Of a DNA stretch of 13,267 nucleotides, positions 6,498 through 12,766 are shown piece by piece. The stretch comes from an uncultured Lachnospiraceae bacterium. GTDB lineage: Bacteria; Bacillota; Clostridia; Lachnospirales; Lachnospiraceae. The notes below the pieces were generated by a model. The model had not been told where the DNA came from, made no database searches, and was given only the letters and a program-made list of their open reading frames with translations. Positions within the stretch are counted from its first letter, which is position 1, and each line of letters begins with the position of its first letter. Where the stretch lies: contig CALDLG010000031.1 of the NCBI GenBank assembly GCA_937910785.1, forward strand, positions 1 to 13,267, read 5' to 3'. Both the position numbers and the translations under genes were made by a program.

Positions 6498-7274
6498 ATG
6501 AAAAAAAGAATAATCGGAGGAATGCTGTTCATCGCATTGCTGCTTGGCGGCTGCGGGGCGGATGAAGAAGCAAGGGAAACGGCTGCGCAGGTCGGAGGCG
6601 TGCAGGAGGATTCAGCCGGAAACGAGGATGCGGAAGGTCAGACAGAAGAAATGCCGGATACACAGGGCGAAGCGGATACGGACGGTGATGCCGCGGCGGA
6701 CAGTTCCGGATCGGATGTCCGGGAGGAAGCAGGCGGTGAAAACGAGGATACGGGGGAACTGGAAATCGACGAGGCGACGAGAGAAGAACTGACGGCCCAG
6801 CTCCTTTTGGAGAACCAGCTGGATATTTCCGTTATGGAGGAAGAAGCGGCCGGCAGATGCACCTTCACTCTTCCGGAGGATTTTACGCAGGTTGAGGACA
6901 TTCCCGGCATGTATGTGACGAAACGCTATCCAATCGATGCTTCCACCATCTACTATGCGGAAATGGATAAGGATATTTCGATGCAGCTGATGACGGAAGA
7001 GACTTATGTGGAACAGATCGAGAATAACTTCAGACAGTTATATGACATGGAAGTGGAAGTGGAAATACATAGTTTTGAAAAGATTCGAATCAGCAGACAC
7101 CCGGCGTTCCGCATTCTGTGCAGCTACGAGGTGGATGACGTTACAATTACCCAGCTGGAATATGTGATCAATGCGGATAAAAGCTACGTTATCACTTATT
7201 CTCAGACTGATGAATACGACAGGATGGAAGAGTTTCTCGCAAGCGCGGCTACGATAGAGCTGGCGGCCGAGTAG
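6498..7274 (+). CDS. Acidic-linker lipoprotein, function unknown
   Basis: About 258 residues from the ATG at 6498. The start MKKRIIGG and a hydrophobic stretch lead to the lipobox LLGGC (Cys19), so the protein is exported and lipid-anchored. Residues 20 to about 105 are a disordered, strongly acidic Glu/Asp/Gly/Ala linker. The C-terminal domain (about 110-258) is predicted alpha/beta, with phrases such as FTLPEDF, YVTKRYPID, HPAFRILCSYEV and KSYVITYSQTDEYD. This resembles the PsbP/Mog1-like extracytoplasmic domains of Firmicute lipoproteins, but I cannot name the family with certainty. I chose 6498 over the in-frame ATG at 6489 because AGAAAGG (6481-6487) is 10 nt from 6498 and only 1 nt from 6489. 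It has no obvious operon partner. The downstream gene has its own promoter, and no terminator is visible between them. Confidence 0.75.
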   Translation: MKKRIIGGMLFIALLLGGCGADEEARETAAQVGGVQEDSAGNEDAEGQTEEMPDTQGEADTDGDAAADSSGSDVREEAGGENEDTGELEIDEATREELTAQLLLENQLDISVMEEEAAGRCTFTLPEDFTQVEDIPGMYVTKRYPIDASTIYYAEMDKDISMQLMTEETYVEQIENNFRQLYDMEVEVEIHSFEKIRISRHPAFRILCSYEVDDVTITQLEYVINADKSYVITYSQTDEYDRMEEFLASAATIELAAE

Positions 7275-7313
7275 GAAAAGGGACTGAAGGCGGTAAATTT
7301 TAGAAAATATCGA

Positions 7314-7342
7314 TTGACATCCCGTTCCATATATGGTATATT
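7314..7342 (+). promoter_or_regulatory. Strong promoter of the infC-rpmI-rplT operon
   Basis: A perfect -35 TTGACA (7314-7319), a 17-bp spacer and TATATT (7337-7342), plus a TGG extended -10 element immediately upstream (7334-7336). Transcription should start near 7349. This is the best-matching promoter in the window, as expected for a translation operon. Confidence 0.88.
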
Positions 7343-7348
7343 TATCGA

Positions 7349-7572
7349 GTGTGCAAGACACATGGGAAGAAAGCAGAGTATCCACTCTCACCCTGCGGCG
7401 AACGGGCTGGCAGGCGTTTATAAGTCGAAAACAGAGATCCCGGAACGGGCGGATTGCCGAAGGGGTTTGTGTTGTATGATGCGGTGGATAGTTATGCTAT
7501 CCGCTTTTTTCTTATTGGGAAACTCCACCAAAAGGTGGAGGCATAAATGTATTTTTTTAGGAGGGAACGGTT
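7349..7572 (+). ncRNA. Structured infC leader (L20-type autoregulatory leader, putative)
   Basis: About 220 nt of untranslated RNA between the promoter and the start of infC. Local stems visible are GTGT/ACAC (7349-7361), AGAGT/ACTCT (7375-7388) or alternatively GCAG/CTGC (7373-7396), CCCG/CGGG (7439-7449), an intrinsic terminator at 7484-7510, and CTCCACC-AAAA-GGTGGAG (7523-7540). In Bacillus subtilis the same operon is controlled by L20 binding a leader that mimics its 23S rRNA site and causes premature termination. Position, length and the terminator fit that model here, but I could not trace the rRNA-like L20 site base by base. GGTGGA in the terminator (7483-7488) can also pair with TCCACC (7524-7529), a possible antiterminator. 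Confidence 0.65.
7484..7510 (+). terminator. Leader attenuator (intrinsic terminator) upstream of infC
   Basis: GTGGATAG (7484-7491) pairs with CTATCCGC (7497-7504), 8 bp with one G-U and a TTATG loop, followed directly by six T residues (7505-7510). It lies inside the infC leader, about 60 nt before the start codon, so it should act as a conditional terminator. Confidence 0.82.
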
Positions 7573-8079
7573 ATCAGCGATTTATTCATTAACGAACAGA
7601 TTAGAGACAAAGAGGTCAGAGTCATCGGAGAAGACGGGGAACAGCTCGGAATCATGGCGACAAGAGAGGCATTGAAGCTCGCGGAGGAGGCTGGCGTTGA
7701 TCTGGTGAAAATTGCGCCGACTGCGAAGCCGCCGGTTTGTAAGATCGTGGATTATGGAAAGTTCAAATACGAGCAGACCAGAAAAGAGAAAGAAGCCAGG
7801 AAGAAACAGAAGGTCATTGAGATCAAGGAGATCCGGCTGTCGCCGAATATTGATACGAATGATCTGAATACAAAGGTAAATGCTGCCAGAAAGTTTATCT
7901 CCAAGGGTGACAGAGTGAAGGTAACGCTTCGTTTCCGCGGACGCGAGATGACGCATATGAACAGCAGCAAGCATATTCTGGATGATTTTGCGGAAGCGCT
8001 TTCCGATATCGCGGTGATGGAGAAGGCACCGAAGGTAGAAGGCCGGAGCATGACAATGTTTTTAGCTGAGAAGCGTTAA
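7573..8079 (+). CDS. infC: Translation initiation factor IF-3, AUC start codon
   Basis: A 168-residue IF-3, the normal length. It binds the 30S subunit, blocks early 50S joining and checks the start codon and initiator tRNA. The N-terminal domain (about 1-75) includes FINEQIRDKEVRVIG and a DYGKFKYEQ segment leading into the Lys-rich linker (about 75-90). The C-terminal domain carries KEIRLSPNIDTNDL, RKFISKGDRVKVTLRFRGREM and the closing MTMFLAEK. The first ATG in frame is at 7654, which would delete 27 conserved N-terminal residues. AGGAGG at 7559-7564 is 8 nt before an ATC at 7573, and translation from there gives the expected N-terminus. Non-AUG starts (AUU in E. coli) are the known basis of IF-3 autoregulation. 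It is the first gene of the operon with rpmI and rplT. Confidence 0.93.
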   Translation: MSDLFINEQIRDKEVRVIGEDGEQLGIMATREALKLAEEAGVDLVKIAPTAKPPVCKIVDYGKFKYEQTRKEKEARKKQKVIEIKEIRLSPNIDTNDLNTKVNAARKFISKGDRVKVTLRFRGREMTHMNSSKHILDDFAEALSDIAVMEKAPKVEGRSMTMFLAEKR

Positions 8080-8151
8080 GCTTGTTCAGTTTAAAATAAA
8101 CGATATCCGATATGATATCTCATAAATGATAAATACAGGAGGAATTTTGAA
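8080..8151 (+). other. infC-rpmI spacer with small hairpin
   Basis: The 72-nt gap contains GATATC-CGATAT-GATATC (8102-8119), a 6-bp stem with a 6-nt loop and no T-tract, and a strong AGGAGG (8138-8143) for rpmI. The hairpin might act as an RNA processing or stability element (inference). No promoter or terminator is seen. Confidence 0.4.
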
Positions 8152-8349
8152 ATGCCAAAAATGAAGACAAGCAAGTCAGCTGCAAAACGTTTTAAAGTGA
8201 CCGGAACAGGGAAACTGAAAAGAAACAAAGCTTATAAACGCCATATCTTGACTAAGAAGACCACGAAGAACAAGAGAAATCTTAGAAAACCTGCTATGAC
8301 AGATGCAACCAATGTTAAGAATATGAAGAAAATTTTACCATATTTATAA
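8152..8349 (+). CDS. rpmI: 50S ribosomal protein L35
   Basis: A 65-residue, highly basic protein, the standard L35 length. It starts MPKMKTSKSAAKRFK and carries the family segment TGTGKLKRNKAYKRHIL, ending in KKILPYL. L35 is a late-binding 50S protein that contacts 23S rRNA. A strong ribosome binding site (AGGAGG) lies 8 nt upstream. It is the second gene of the infC operon, and the 42-nt gap to rplT has no terminator, so L35 should be co-regulated with L20. Confidence 0.98.
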   Translation: MPKMKTSKSAAKRFKVTGTGKLKRNKAYKRHILTKKTTKNKRNLRKPAMTDATNVKNMKKILPYL

Positions 8350-8391
8350 AGTTTCACTTTATGGATAGGTTTTTGAAGGAGGAAAAAAGAC

Positions 8392-8748
8392 ATGGCAAGA
8401 ATTAAAGGCGGCCTGAACGCCAGAAAAAAACACAATAGAGTTTTAAAACTCGCAAAAGGTTACAGAGGAGCGAGATCCAAACAGTACAGAGTGGCAAAAC
8501 AGTCCGTAATGCGGGCGCTTGCTTCTTCGTATGCAGGCAGAAAAGAGAGAAAACGTCAGTTCAGACAGTTATGGATTGCCCGTATCAATGCGGCGGCGAG
8601 AATGAACGGTCTTTCCTACAGCAGATTTATGTATGGCCTGAAAAATGCGGGCGTTGAGATTAACAGAAAGATGCTGGCTGAAATGGCTGTAAATGATGCC
8701 GACGGTTTTCATACGCTGGCAGAGCTTGCGAAAGCGAACTTGAAATAA
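8392..8748 (+). CDS. rplT: 50S ribosomal protein L20
   Basis: A 118-residue basic protein, the standard length. The extended N-terminal arm (MARIKGGLNARKKHNRVLKLAKGYRG) contacts 23S rRNA early in 50S assembly. The globular C-terminal part holds RKRQFRQLWIARINAAAR, the surface used both for rRNA and, in studied species, for operator RNA. It is the last gene of infC-rpmI-rplT, followed by a strong terminator. In Bacillus subtilis and E. coli, L20 represses this operon; the attenuated leader upstream of infC suggests the same here. GGAGGA is 11 nt before the ATG. Confidence 0.98.
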   Translation: MARIKGGLNARKKHNRVLKLAKGYRGARSKQYRVAKQSVMRALASSYAGRKERKRQFRQLWIARINAAARMNGLSYSRFMYGLKNAGVEINRKMLAEMAVNDADGFHTLAELAKANLK

Positions 8749-8760
8749 GCAGAAAATACA

Positions 8761-8795
8761 AATGGGGAATGGCAGACGGCCGTTCTCCATTTTTT
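8761..8795 (+). terminator. Intrinsic terminator of the infC-rpmI-rplT operon
   Basis: AATGGGGAA (8761-8769) pairs with TTCTCCATT (8783-8791). The stem extends inward by TGGC/GCCG, giving about 13 bp with two G-U pairs and an AGACG loop. The T-tract is at 8790-8795. It ends the operon 13 nt after the rplT stop. Confidence 0.93.
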
Positions 8796-8821
8796 GACAG
8801 ATTTGTGAATTTTTATAACAT
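8794..8821 (+). promoter_or_regulatory. Putative promoter of pepD
   Basis: A perfect TTGACA (8794-8799) begins inside the T-tract of the upstream terminator. A 16-bp spacer leads to TAACAT (8816-8821), a 4/6 match. The -35 box is good and the -10 box is weak, so the start site is uncertain. It would place the transcript start almost on the pepD ribosome binding site (AAAGGAG, 8824-8830), giving a very short leader. Confidence 0.4.
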
Positions 8822-8841
8822 AAAAAGGAGAAGATGGGAAA

Positions 8842-10284
8842 ATGCGCATATTGGAGGGAACGGAGCCGGTACCGGTATTTCGCTTTTTTGAAGAGATCTG
8901 CCGGATACCGCATGGGTCAGGTAACGAAGCGATGCTGAGCGACTATCTGAAAGAGTTTGCCATGCAGAGAGGACTGCACTGTATACAGGATGAATGGAAA
9001 AACATCATTATTGTCAAGGAGGCCGCTCCCGGCTGTGAGGAAGAGGAAACGATGATTCTGCAGGGCCATATGGACATGGTTGCCGTAAAGGAGCCTGATT
9101 GCGATATCGATCTGACAAAAGATCCGCTGCGTCTTCAGGTAAACGGTGATCTCATTTCGGCAGAGGGGACAAGCCTTGGGGGCGATGACGGCATCGCGGT
9201 CGCCTGTATTCTGGCATTGCTGGATGCAAAGGATATTCCACATCCGCGTCTGGAGGCAGTAATTACGACCGGAGAAGAGGTCGGTATGGACGGTGCGGTG
9301 GGAATCGATCTGTCCATGTTAAAGGGCCGGCGAATGTTGAATCTGGATAATGAGGAAGAGGGCGTGCTGCTGACGGGCTGTGCCGGGGGAATGCGTGCGG
9401 ACTGTAAGCTTCCGGTCACATGGGAAAAGAGAAGCGGAAGTGTGCTTGAGGTGTGTGTGACGGGTTTACAGGGCGGTCATTCCGGCGCGGAAATCATTAA
9501 GGAAGGCGGGAACGCCAACTGCCTGATGGGACGGGTGTTAGATGCGCTGGCGGAAAAGACGGATGCTTCCTTAATCAGCCTGGAGGGCGGACTTGCCGAC
9601 AACGCGATTCCGAGACAGACGGATGCCCGTATCATCATAAGCGGCGAAGACCGTATGAAGGGGCTTGCCATAATCGAAGAAATGGAGGCAGCGTTCCGGC
9701 AGGAGCTTGCGGTTAAAGACCCGGATGTAAAAATCGTGGTGAAGGAAGAAGGGGAGCAGACCGCGGACAGTTTACGGAAAGAAAGCATGGGCAGAGCCGT
9801 ATCTTATCTGATGGCAATGCCGAACGGCATACAGGCCATGAGCGCGGATGTGGAGGGACTGGTGGAAACCTCTCTGAATCTCGGTGTGATGAGGCTTTCA
9901 AGGGAGCATCTCCAATTGACCTATGCCGTAAGGAGCTCTCTGGAAAGCGGAAAGAAAGCTGTCCGCCGGAAACTTCAGGCAGTCTCCGGGCTGGCAGGAG
10001 CGAAGATGGAGATCCGGGGCGAATATCCGGGCTGGGCGTATCGGCAGGACTCTCCGCTGCGGGATAAGATGATCCGGGTTTATGAAAGAATGTACGGAGA
10101 AAAACCCAGAGTGGAGGCGATTCATGCAGGGCTTGAGTGCGGCCTGTTTTCCGCCAAGCTGCCGGAGTTAGACTGCGTTTCTTACGGTCCGGACATGAAG
10201 GGCATTCATACGACGGAGGAGGTTTTAAGCATTTCATCCGTGAAGCGGGTATGGGAATATCTGCTGGAGGTCCTGAAACCATAG
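8842..10284 (+). CDS. pepD: Aminoacyl-histidine dipeptidase (Xaa-His dipeptidase, M20 family)
   Basis: A 480-residue cytosolic zinc peptidase that cleaves Xaa-His dipeptides such as carnosine and other unblocked dipeptides. The M20 metal ligands are visible in order: His76 and Asp78 (QGHMDMV), bridging Asp115 (SLGGDDG), catalytic Glu145 and ligand Glu146 (TTGEEVGM), Asp169 (LNLDNEEEG) and His456 (GIHTTEE). The dimerisation lid domain (about 195-380) carries GLQGGHSGAEI. Length and motif order match PepD rather than the shorter PepT. The N-terminal FFEEICRIPHGSGNE segment is typical. The ATG at 8842 has AAAGGAG about 11 nt upstream; an out-of-frame ATG at 8834 was rejected. It follows the rplT terminator and appears to be a single-gene unit, although no clear terminator follows it. 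Confidence 0.96.
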   Translation: MRILEGTEPVPVFRFFEEICRIPHGSGNEAMLSDYLKEFAMQRGLHCIQDEWKNIIIVKEAAPGCEEEETMILQGHMDMVAVKEPDCDIDLTKDPLRLQVNGDLISAEGTSLGGDDGIAVACILALLDAKDIPHPRLEAVITTGEEVGMDGAVGIDLSMLKGRRMLNLDNEEEGVLLTGCAGGMRADCKLPVTWEKRSGSVLEVCVTGLQGGHSGAEIIKEGGNANCLMGRVLDALAEKTDASLISLEGGLADNAIPRQTDARIIISGEDRMKGLAIIEEMEAAFRQELAVKDPDVKIVVKEEGEQTADSLRKESMGRAVSYLMAMPNGIQAMSADVEGLVETSLNLGVMRLSREHLQLTYAVRSSLESGKKAVRRKLQAVSGLAGAKMEIRGEYPGWAYRQDSPLRDKMIRVYERMYGEKPRVEAIHAGLECGLFSAKLPELDCVSYGPDMKGIHTTEEVLSISSVKRVWEYLLEVLKP

Positions 10285-10386
10285 AAATGGAGCAAAAGTA
10301 AGACAGGCGGCAGGATATCGGAGAGAATGAAGCGGAATGAAGTGCGCAGGGGGGACTTACGGCACAGGAAGGATGCAGCAGAGGGC

Positions 10387-10415
10387 TTGACATTTGCGAA
10401 TGGGCAGGTTAGACT
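10387..10415 (+). promoter_or_regulatory. Promoter of the thioesterase/EAL gene pair
   Basis: A perfect TTGACA (10387-10392), a 17-bp spacer and TAGACT (10410-10415), a 4/6 match. Transcription would start near 10422, about 35 nt before the thioesterase ATG. The rest of the pepD-thioesterase gap (10285-10386) shows no terminator or RNA motif I can support. Confidence 0.62.
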
Positions 10416-10456
10416 AATAATTGGGTTTTAATCTGCCAGGAAAGGACTATGTAGCG

Positions 10457-10894
10457 ATGACAGCCTATGAGCATCAGGCACAATATTATGAAACCGATCA
10501 GATGGGGGTCATCCATCATTCCAATTATATCAGATGGATGGAATCGGCCAGAATATGGTGGATGAAGCAGGCGGGCATCGACTATGGAGGGATGGAGAAG
10601 GCCGGCGCCGTCAGCCCGGTGACCGCCGTTTCCTGTCGGTATAAGTCAATGGTGCATTTTGGTGACACCGTATTGATTACAGTAAAGATAGAAAAGTACA
10701 ATGGTGTAAGGCTTTCCTTGTCCTATTGTGTTACGGATAAAGAAAGCGGGGAGTTAAGGATGACCGGAAACAGTGAACACTGTTTCATAAATGGGGATGG
10801 ACGTCTGGTCTCCTTAAAGAAGGTATTTCCGGATTGTGATAAGGCTTTTGTGAAAGGAATGAAAGAGCAGGATTATGATGCGGCAGGGGTATGA
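10457..10894 (+). CDS. Hotdog-fold acyl-CoA thioesterase (YbgC/4-HBT family)
   Basis: A 145-residue cytosolic protein of the 4-hydroxybenzoyl-CoA thioesterase family, which hydrolyses acyl-CoA or acyl-ACP thioesters. The signature Y-x-E-T-D-Q-M-G-V-I-H-H-S-N-Y (about 10-24) is intact, including the catalytic Asp14, followed by WMESARI at the start of the hotdog helix. The central strands (KSMVHFGDTVLITVKIEKY, LSLSYCVTD) fit the fold. The substrate cannot be assigned. I chose the ATG at 10457 because AAAGGA (10441-10446) lies 10 nt upstream. A TTG at 10421 would begin at about the transcription start point and was rejected. The stop overlaps the next gene's start (ATGA at 10891-10894), so the pair is translationally coupled. 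Confidence 0.9.
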   Translation: MTAYEHQAQYYETDQMGVIHHSNYIRWMESARIWWMKQAGIDYGGMEKAGAVSPVTAVSCRYKSMVHFGDTVLITVKIEKYNGVRLSLSYCVTDKESGELRMTGNSEHCFINGDGRLVSLKKVFPDCDKAFVKGMKEQDYDAAGV

Positions 10895-12228
10895 AAATGG
10901 AAGAATCGAAAGATATTTTAACAGGGTTGGATCGATATGAGGAATTCCTGAGGAAGCTGGAACTGGAAATACAGAAGATGGACGATTACCGGATCGCGAT
11001 TATCTATACGGACATCAAGTATTTTAAGTATATCAACGATACGCTGGGATATCAGCGCGGCGATATGCTGTTAAAGGAATTTACGAGTCAGGTAACAGAG
11101 GGCAATATTCATATGCTGTGTGCGGCCAGAGTATTTTCGGATAATATTGTTATGGCTTCCCGGCTGGAGAACGACATATCCAACGAGCAGTTCCGGGAAT
11201 TTATTCATCAGCATAATCTCAAAATGGAGGAACGGTTCCGGGAGAAATATCTTGCGGCAAGACTGAAATTCTGTACGGGAATCAGTTTTATTTCGAAGGA
11301 GGACCGCCGCCTGGACCCGGCAACGGCCGTTTCCAATGCCAATCTGGCAAGGAAAGCAGCCAAGGAACAGAAGGATGACTGTTGTGTGCTGTTTGACAGC
11401 AAGATGGTAGAAGGCATCAAGAAGGAGATTGAGATTACTTCCTCGCTGACCAAAGCGATTGAAAATGGCGAACTGAAGGTCTATTATCAGCCTAAAATGG
11501 AAACGGAATCATTTCGTATTAACGGTGCGGAGGCATTGATCCGATGGCAGAAACCGGATGGAAGTTTTATTTATCCGGATGAATTCATACCGTTGATCGA
11601 GCGGAGCGGGCAGATCATAGAACTTGATTATTTTGTGTATCAGGAAGTCTTTAAGTTCATTGCCGGACGCATGAAGGAGCACAAAACGATCGTACCGATT
11701 TCTGTCAATGTATCCAGAGCGCATCTGAACAAAATGGAAATTCTCTCCTATGTGCGTTCTCTTTTTGAGAAATACAGGATTTTGCCGAACCTGATTGAAT
11801 TCGAGCTGACGGAAAGTATTTATATAGAAAATACGGAGAAGGCGCTGGAATTAATCAAAGGGCTGCATGAGATGGGGACGAAGGTATCGATGGATGATTT
11901 CGGTTCCGGATATTCATCCCTGAATCTGCTGAGCAGACTTCCGATCGATATCATTAAGCTGGATAAGGTTTTTTTGCAGGATGAGGAAACGGAGAATATT
12001 TTAAAGGAAAACGATAAGATTATCATCTCCTGCATTATCGATATGGCAAGAAAGCTGCGGATTACCTCGTTGTGCGAGGGTGTGGAAACACCGGAGCAGA
12101 GCGATTATCTTTCGCAGATCGGCTGTGAGCTCCAGCAGGGATACTATTTTTCAAAGCCGATTCCGAGAAATGATTTTGAGATGTTTATGGATCAGAACAG
12201 CCGCGCAAGGGAGCTGGTTCTGGCCTGA
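10891..12228 (+). CDS. GGDEF-EAL protein: degenerate GGDEF, intact EAL (c-di-GMP phosphodiesterase)
   Basis: A 445-residue soluble protein with no membrane or PAS-type sensor domain. The N-terminal GGDEF-like domain (about 8-170) keeps framing motifs (LTGLDRYEEF, TDIKYFKYINDTLGYQRGDML), but the active-site loop reads RVFSDNIVM (80-88) where R-[YF]-GGDEF is expected. Cyclase activity is therefore unlikely; a GTP-binding or regulatory role is possible. The C-terminal EAL domain (about 185-435) keeps the metal and catalytic residues: E214-A-L, Asn273, Glu308 (ELTES), Asp335-Asp336 (DDFGSG), Lys356 (IIKLDK), Glu396 and Glu399 (CEGVET) and Gln416 (QQGYYFSKP). It should hydrolyse c-di-GMP to pGpG (known for the family). 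GCAGGGG precedes the ATG. The start overlaps the thioesterase stop by 4 nt, and a bidirectional terminator follows. Confidence 0.93.
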   Translation: MKMEESKDILTGLDRYEEFLRKLELEIQKMDDYRIAIIYTDIKYFKYINDTLGYQRGDMLLKEFTSQVTEGNIHMLCAARVFSDNIVMASRLENDISNEQFREFIHQHNLKMEERFREKYLAARLKFCTGISFISKEDRRLDPATAVSNANLARKAAKEQKDDCCVLFDSKMVEGIKKEIEITSSLTKAIENGELKVYYQPKMETESFRINGAEALIRWQKPDGSFIYPDEFIPLIERSGQIIELDYFVYQEVFKFIAGRMKEHKTIVPISVNVSRAHLNKMEILSYVRSLFEKYRILPNLIEFELTESIYIENTEKALELIKGLHEMGTKVSMDDFGSGYSSLNLLSRLPIDIIKLDKVFLQDEETENILKENDKIIISCIIDMARKLRITSLCEGVETPEQSDYLSQIGCELQQGYYFSKPIPRNDFEMFMDQNSRARELVLA

Positions 12229-12258
12229 CGTTGTTCCGGTCGATATAAAAATGAAGAT

Positions 12259-12297
12259 AAAAAAAGCAGCCATGATTTATCTGTGAGGCTGCTTTTT
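12259..12297. terminator. Bidirectional intrinsic terminator between the EAL gene and tRNA-Pro
   Basis: AAAAAGCAGCC (12261-12271) and GGCTGCTTTTT (12287-12297) are exact reverse complements around a 15-nt loop. The + strand reads into TTTTT at 12293-12297 and the minus strand into a run of seven T (12259-12265). The structure can stop the thioesterase/EAL transcript from the left and the convergent tRNA transcript from the right. Confidence 0.88.
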
Positions 12298-12304
12298 ATG
12301 CGAA

Positions 12305-12377
12305 TCGGAATGACAGGACTTGAACCTGCGGCCTCTACTTCCCTAAAGTAGCGCTCTACCACCTGAGCCACATCCCG
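12305..12377 (-). tRNA. tRNA-Pro, anticodon AGG
   Basis: A 73-nt cloverleaf on the minus strand. The acceptor stem is CGGGATG/CATTCCG with one G-U pair and discriminator A73. The D arm is GCTC/GAGC, the anticodon stem CTACT/AGTAG with loop TTAGGGA, the variable loop AGGCC, and the T arm GCAGG-TTCAAGT-CCTGT. The anticodon at 12342-12344 reads A34-G35-G36 followed by G37, so it decodes CCU (proline). The C1-G72 pair, A73 and G37 fit bacterial tRNA-Pro identity. CCA is not encoded. A34 in a bacterial tRNA-Pro is unusual, since UGG, GGG and CGG are the normal set. It has its own promoter and ends at a shared bidirectional terminator. Confidence 0.93.
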
Positions 12378-12389
12378 AAAGCATTTATC

Positions 12390-12418
12390 ATTATATCTGA
12401 TTTGAAGAAAAAAAGCAA
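12390..12418 (-). promoter_or_regulatory. Promoter of tRNA-Pro
   Basis: Read on the minus strand: TTGCTT (12418-12413), a 17-bp spacer, then a perfect TATAAT (12395-12390). The predicted start near 12383 gives a precursor leader of only a few bases before the mature tRNA 5' end at 12377. Confidence 0.85.
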
Positions 12419-12466
12419 GCCCAACTTTAAAATAAAATTTTCAGGGGCTGAGAAAGGGAAAACAGG

Positions 12467-12763
12467 GTGATCGACAAAGAAACATTCCACCCGCTCAATT
12501 ATATTAAAAAAGAGGAGTATTCCGGAAGTATGGACGGAATGCGGTATATGCTGAAGCGGGTCAAAGGGGAGGAATCCGACTGCATCCGGGTCACAATCTG
12601 GCCGGAGCCGTACGGAATCCATAAGACGCCGGAGGAAGAGAAAGAGTCAGTCGAGGTGCCGCTCAATGAAGAGGGCGTGGCACAGGCGGCCGACTGGCTG
12701 AATGAACAGTATGAAAAACAGAAAGAACGATGGAAAGGAAGCCTGCGGAAACCGTGGGTTTAA
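12467..12763 (+). CDS. Small conserved-looking protein of unknown function (GTG start)
   Basis: A 98-residue soluble protein rich in Glu, Lys and Trp with no signal peptide and no family I can name. Phrases that look conserved are ETFHPLNYIKKEEYSGSMDGMRYML, RVTIWPEPYGIHKTPEEEK and EGVAQAADWLNEQYEKQKERW. A predicted helix forms the C-terminal third. The start is GTG at 12467, with AGAAAGGG (12451-12458) 8 nt upstream; no ATG gives a comparable N-terminus. The codon pattern resembles its neighbours. Its stop is 3 nt before the MATE transporter ATG, so the two are co-transcribed and may be functionally linked (inference). The promoter is not clear; it must lie in 12378-12450, back to back with the tRNA promoter. 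Confidence 0.72.
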   Translation: MIDKETFHPLNYIKKEEYSGSMDGMRYMLKRVKGEESDCIRVTIWPEPYGIHKTPEEEKESVEVPLNEEGVAQAADWLNEQYEKQKERWKGSLRKPWV

Positions 12764-12766
12764 TTT

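Noticed and set aside
7523..7558. CTCCACC/GGTGGAG hairpin with a later T-run as a second terminator before infC
   Set aside because: The T-run begins 11 nt after the stem, too far for an intrinsic terminator; it is better seen as part of the leader fold.
7654..8079. infC starting at the first ATG
   Set aside because: It would remove conserved IF-3 N-terminal residues (FINEQIRDKEV) and leave the AGGAGG at 7559 unused.
9713..10393. 226-codon open frame on the minus strand
   Set aside because: It is antisense to pepD, very rich in Ser/Pro/Arg, and has no recognisable family or ribosome binding site.
10327..10431. 34-codon frame between pepD and the thioesterase
   Set aside because: The GGAGAG is too close to the ATG, the frame overlaps the promoter at 10387-10415, and nothing in the peptide is recognisable.
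10421..10456. TTG-initiated extension of the thioesterase
   Set aside because: It starts at about the predicted transcription start and has no ribosome binding site; the family signature begins just after the ATG at 10457.
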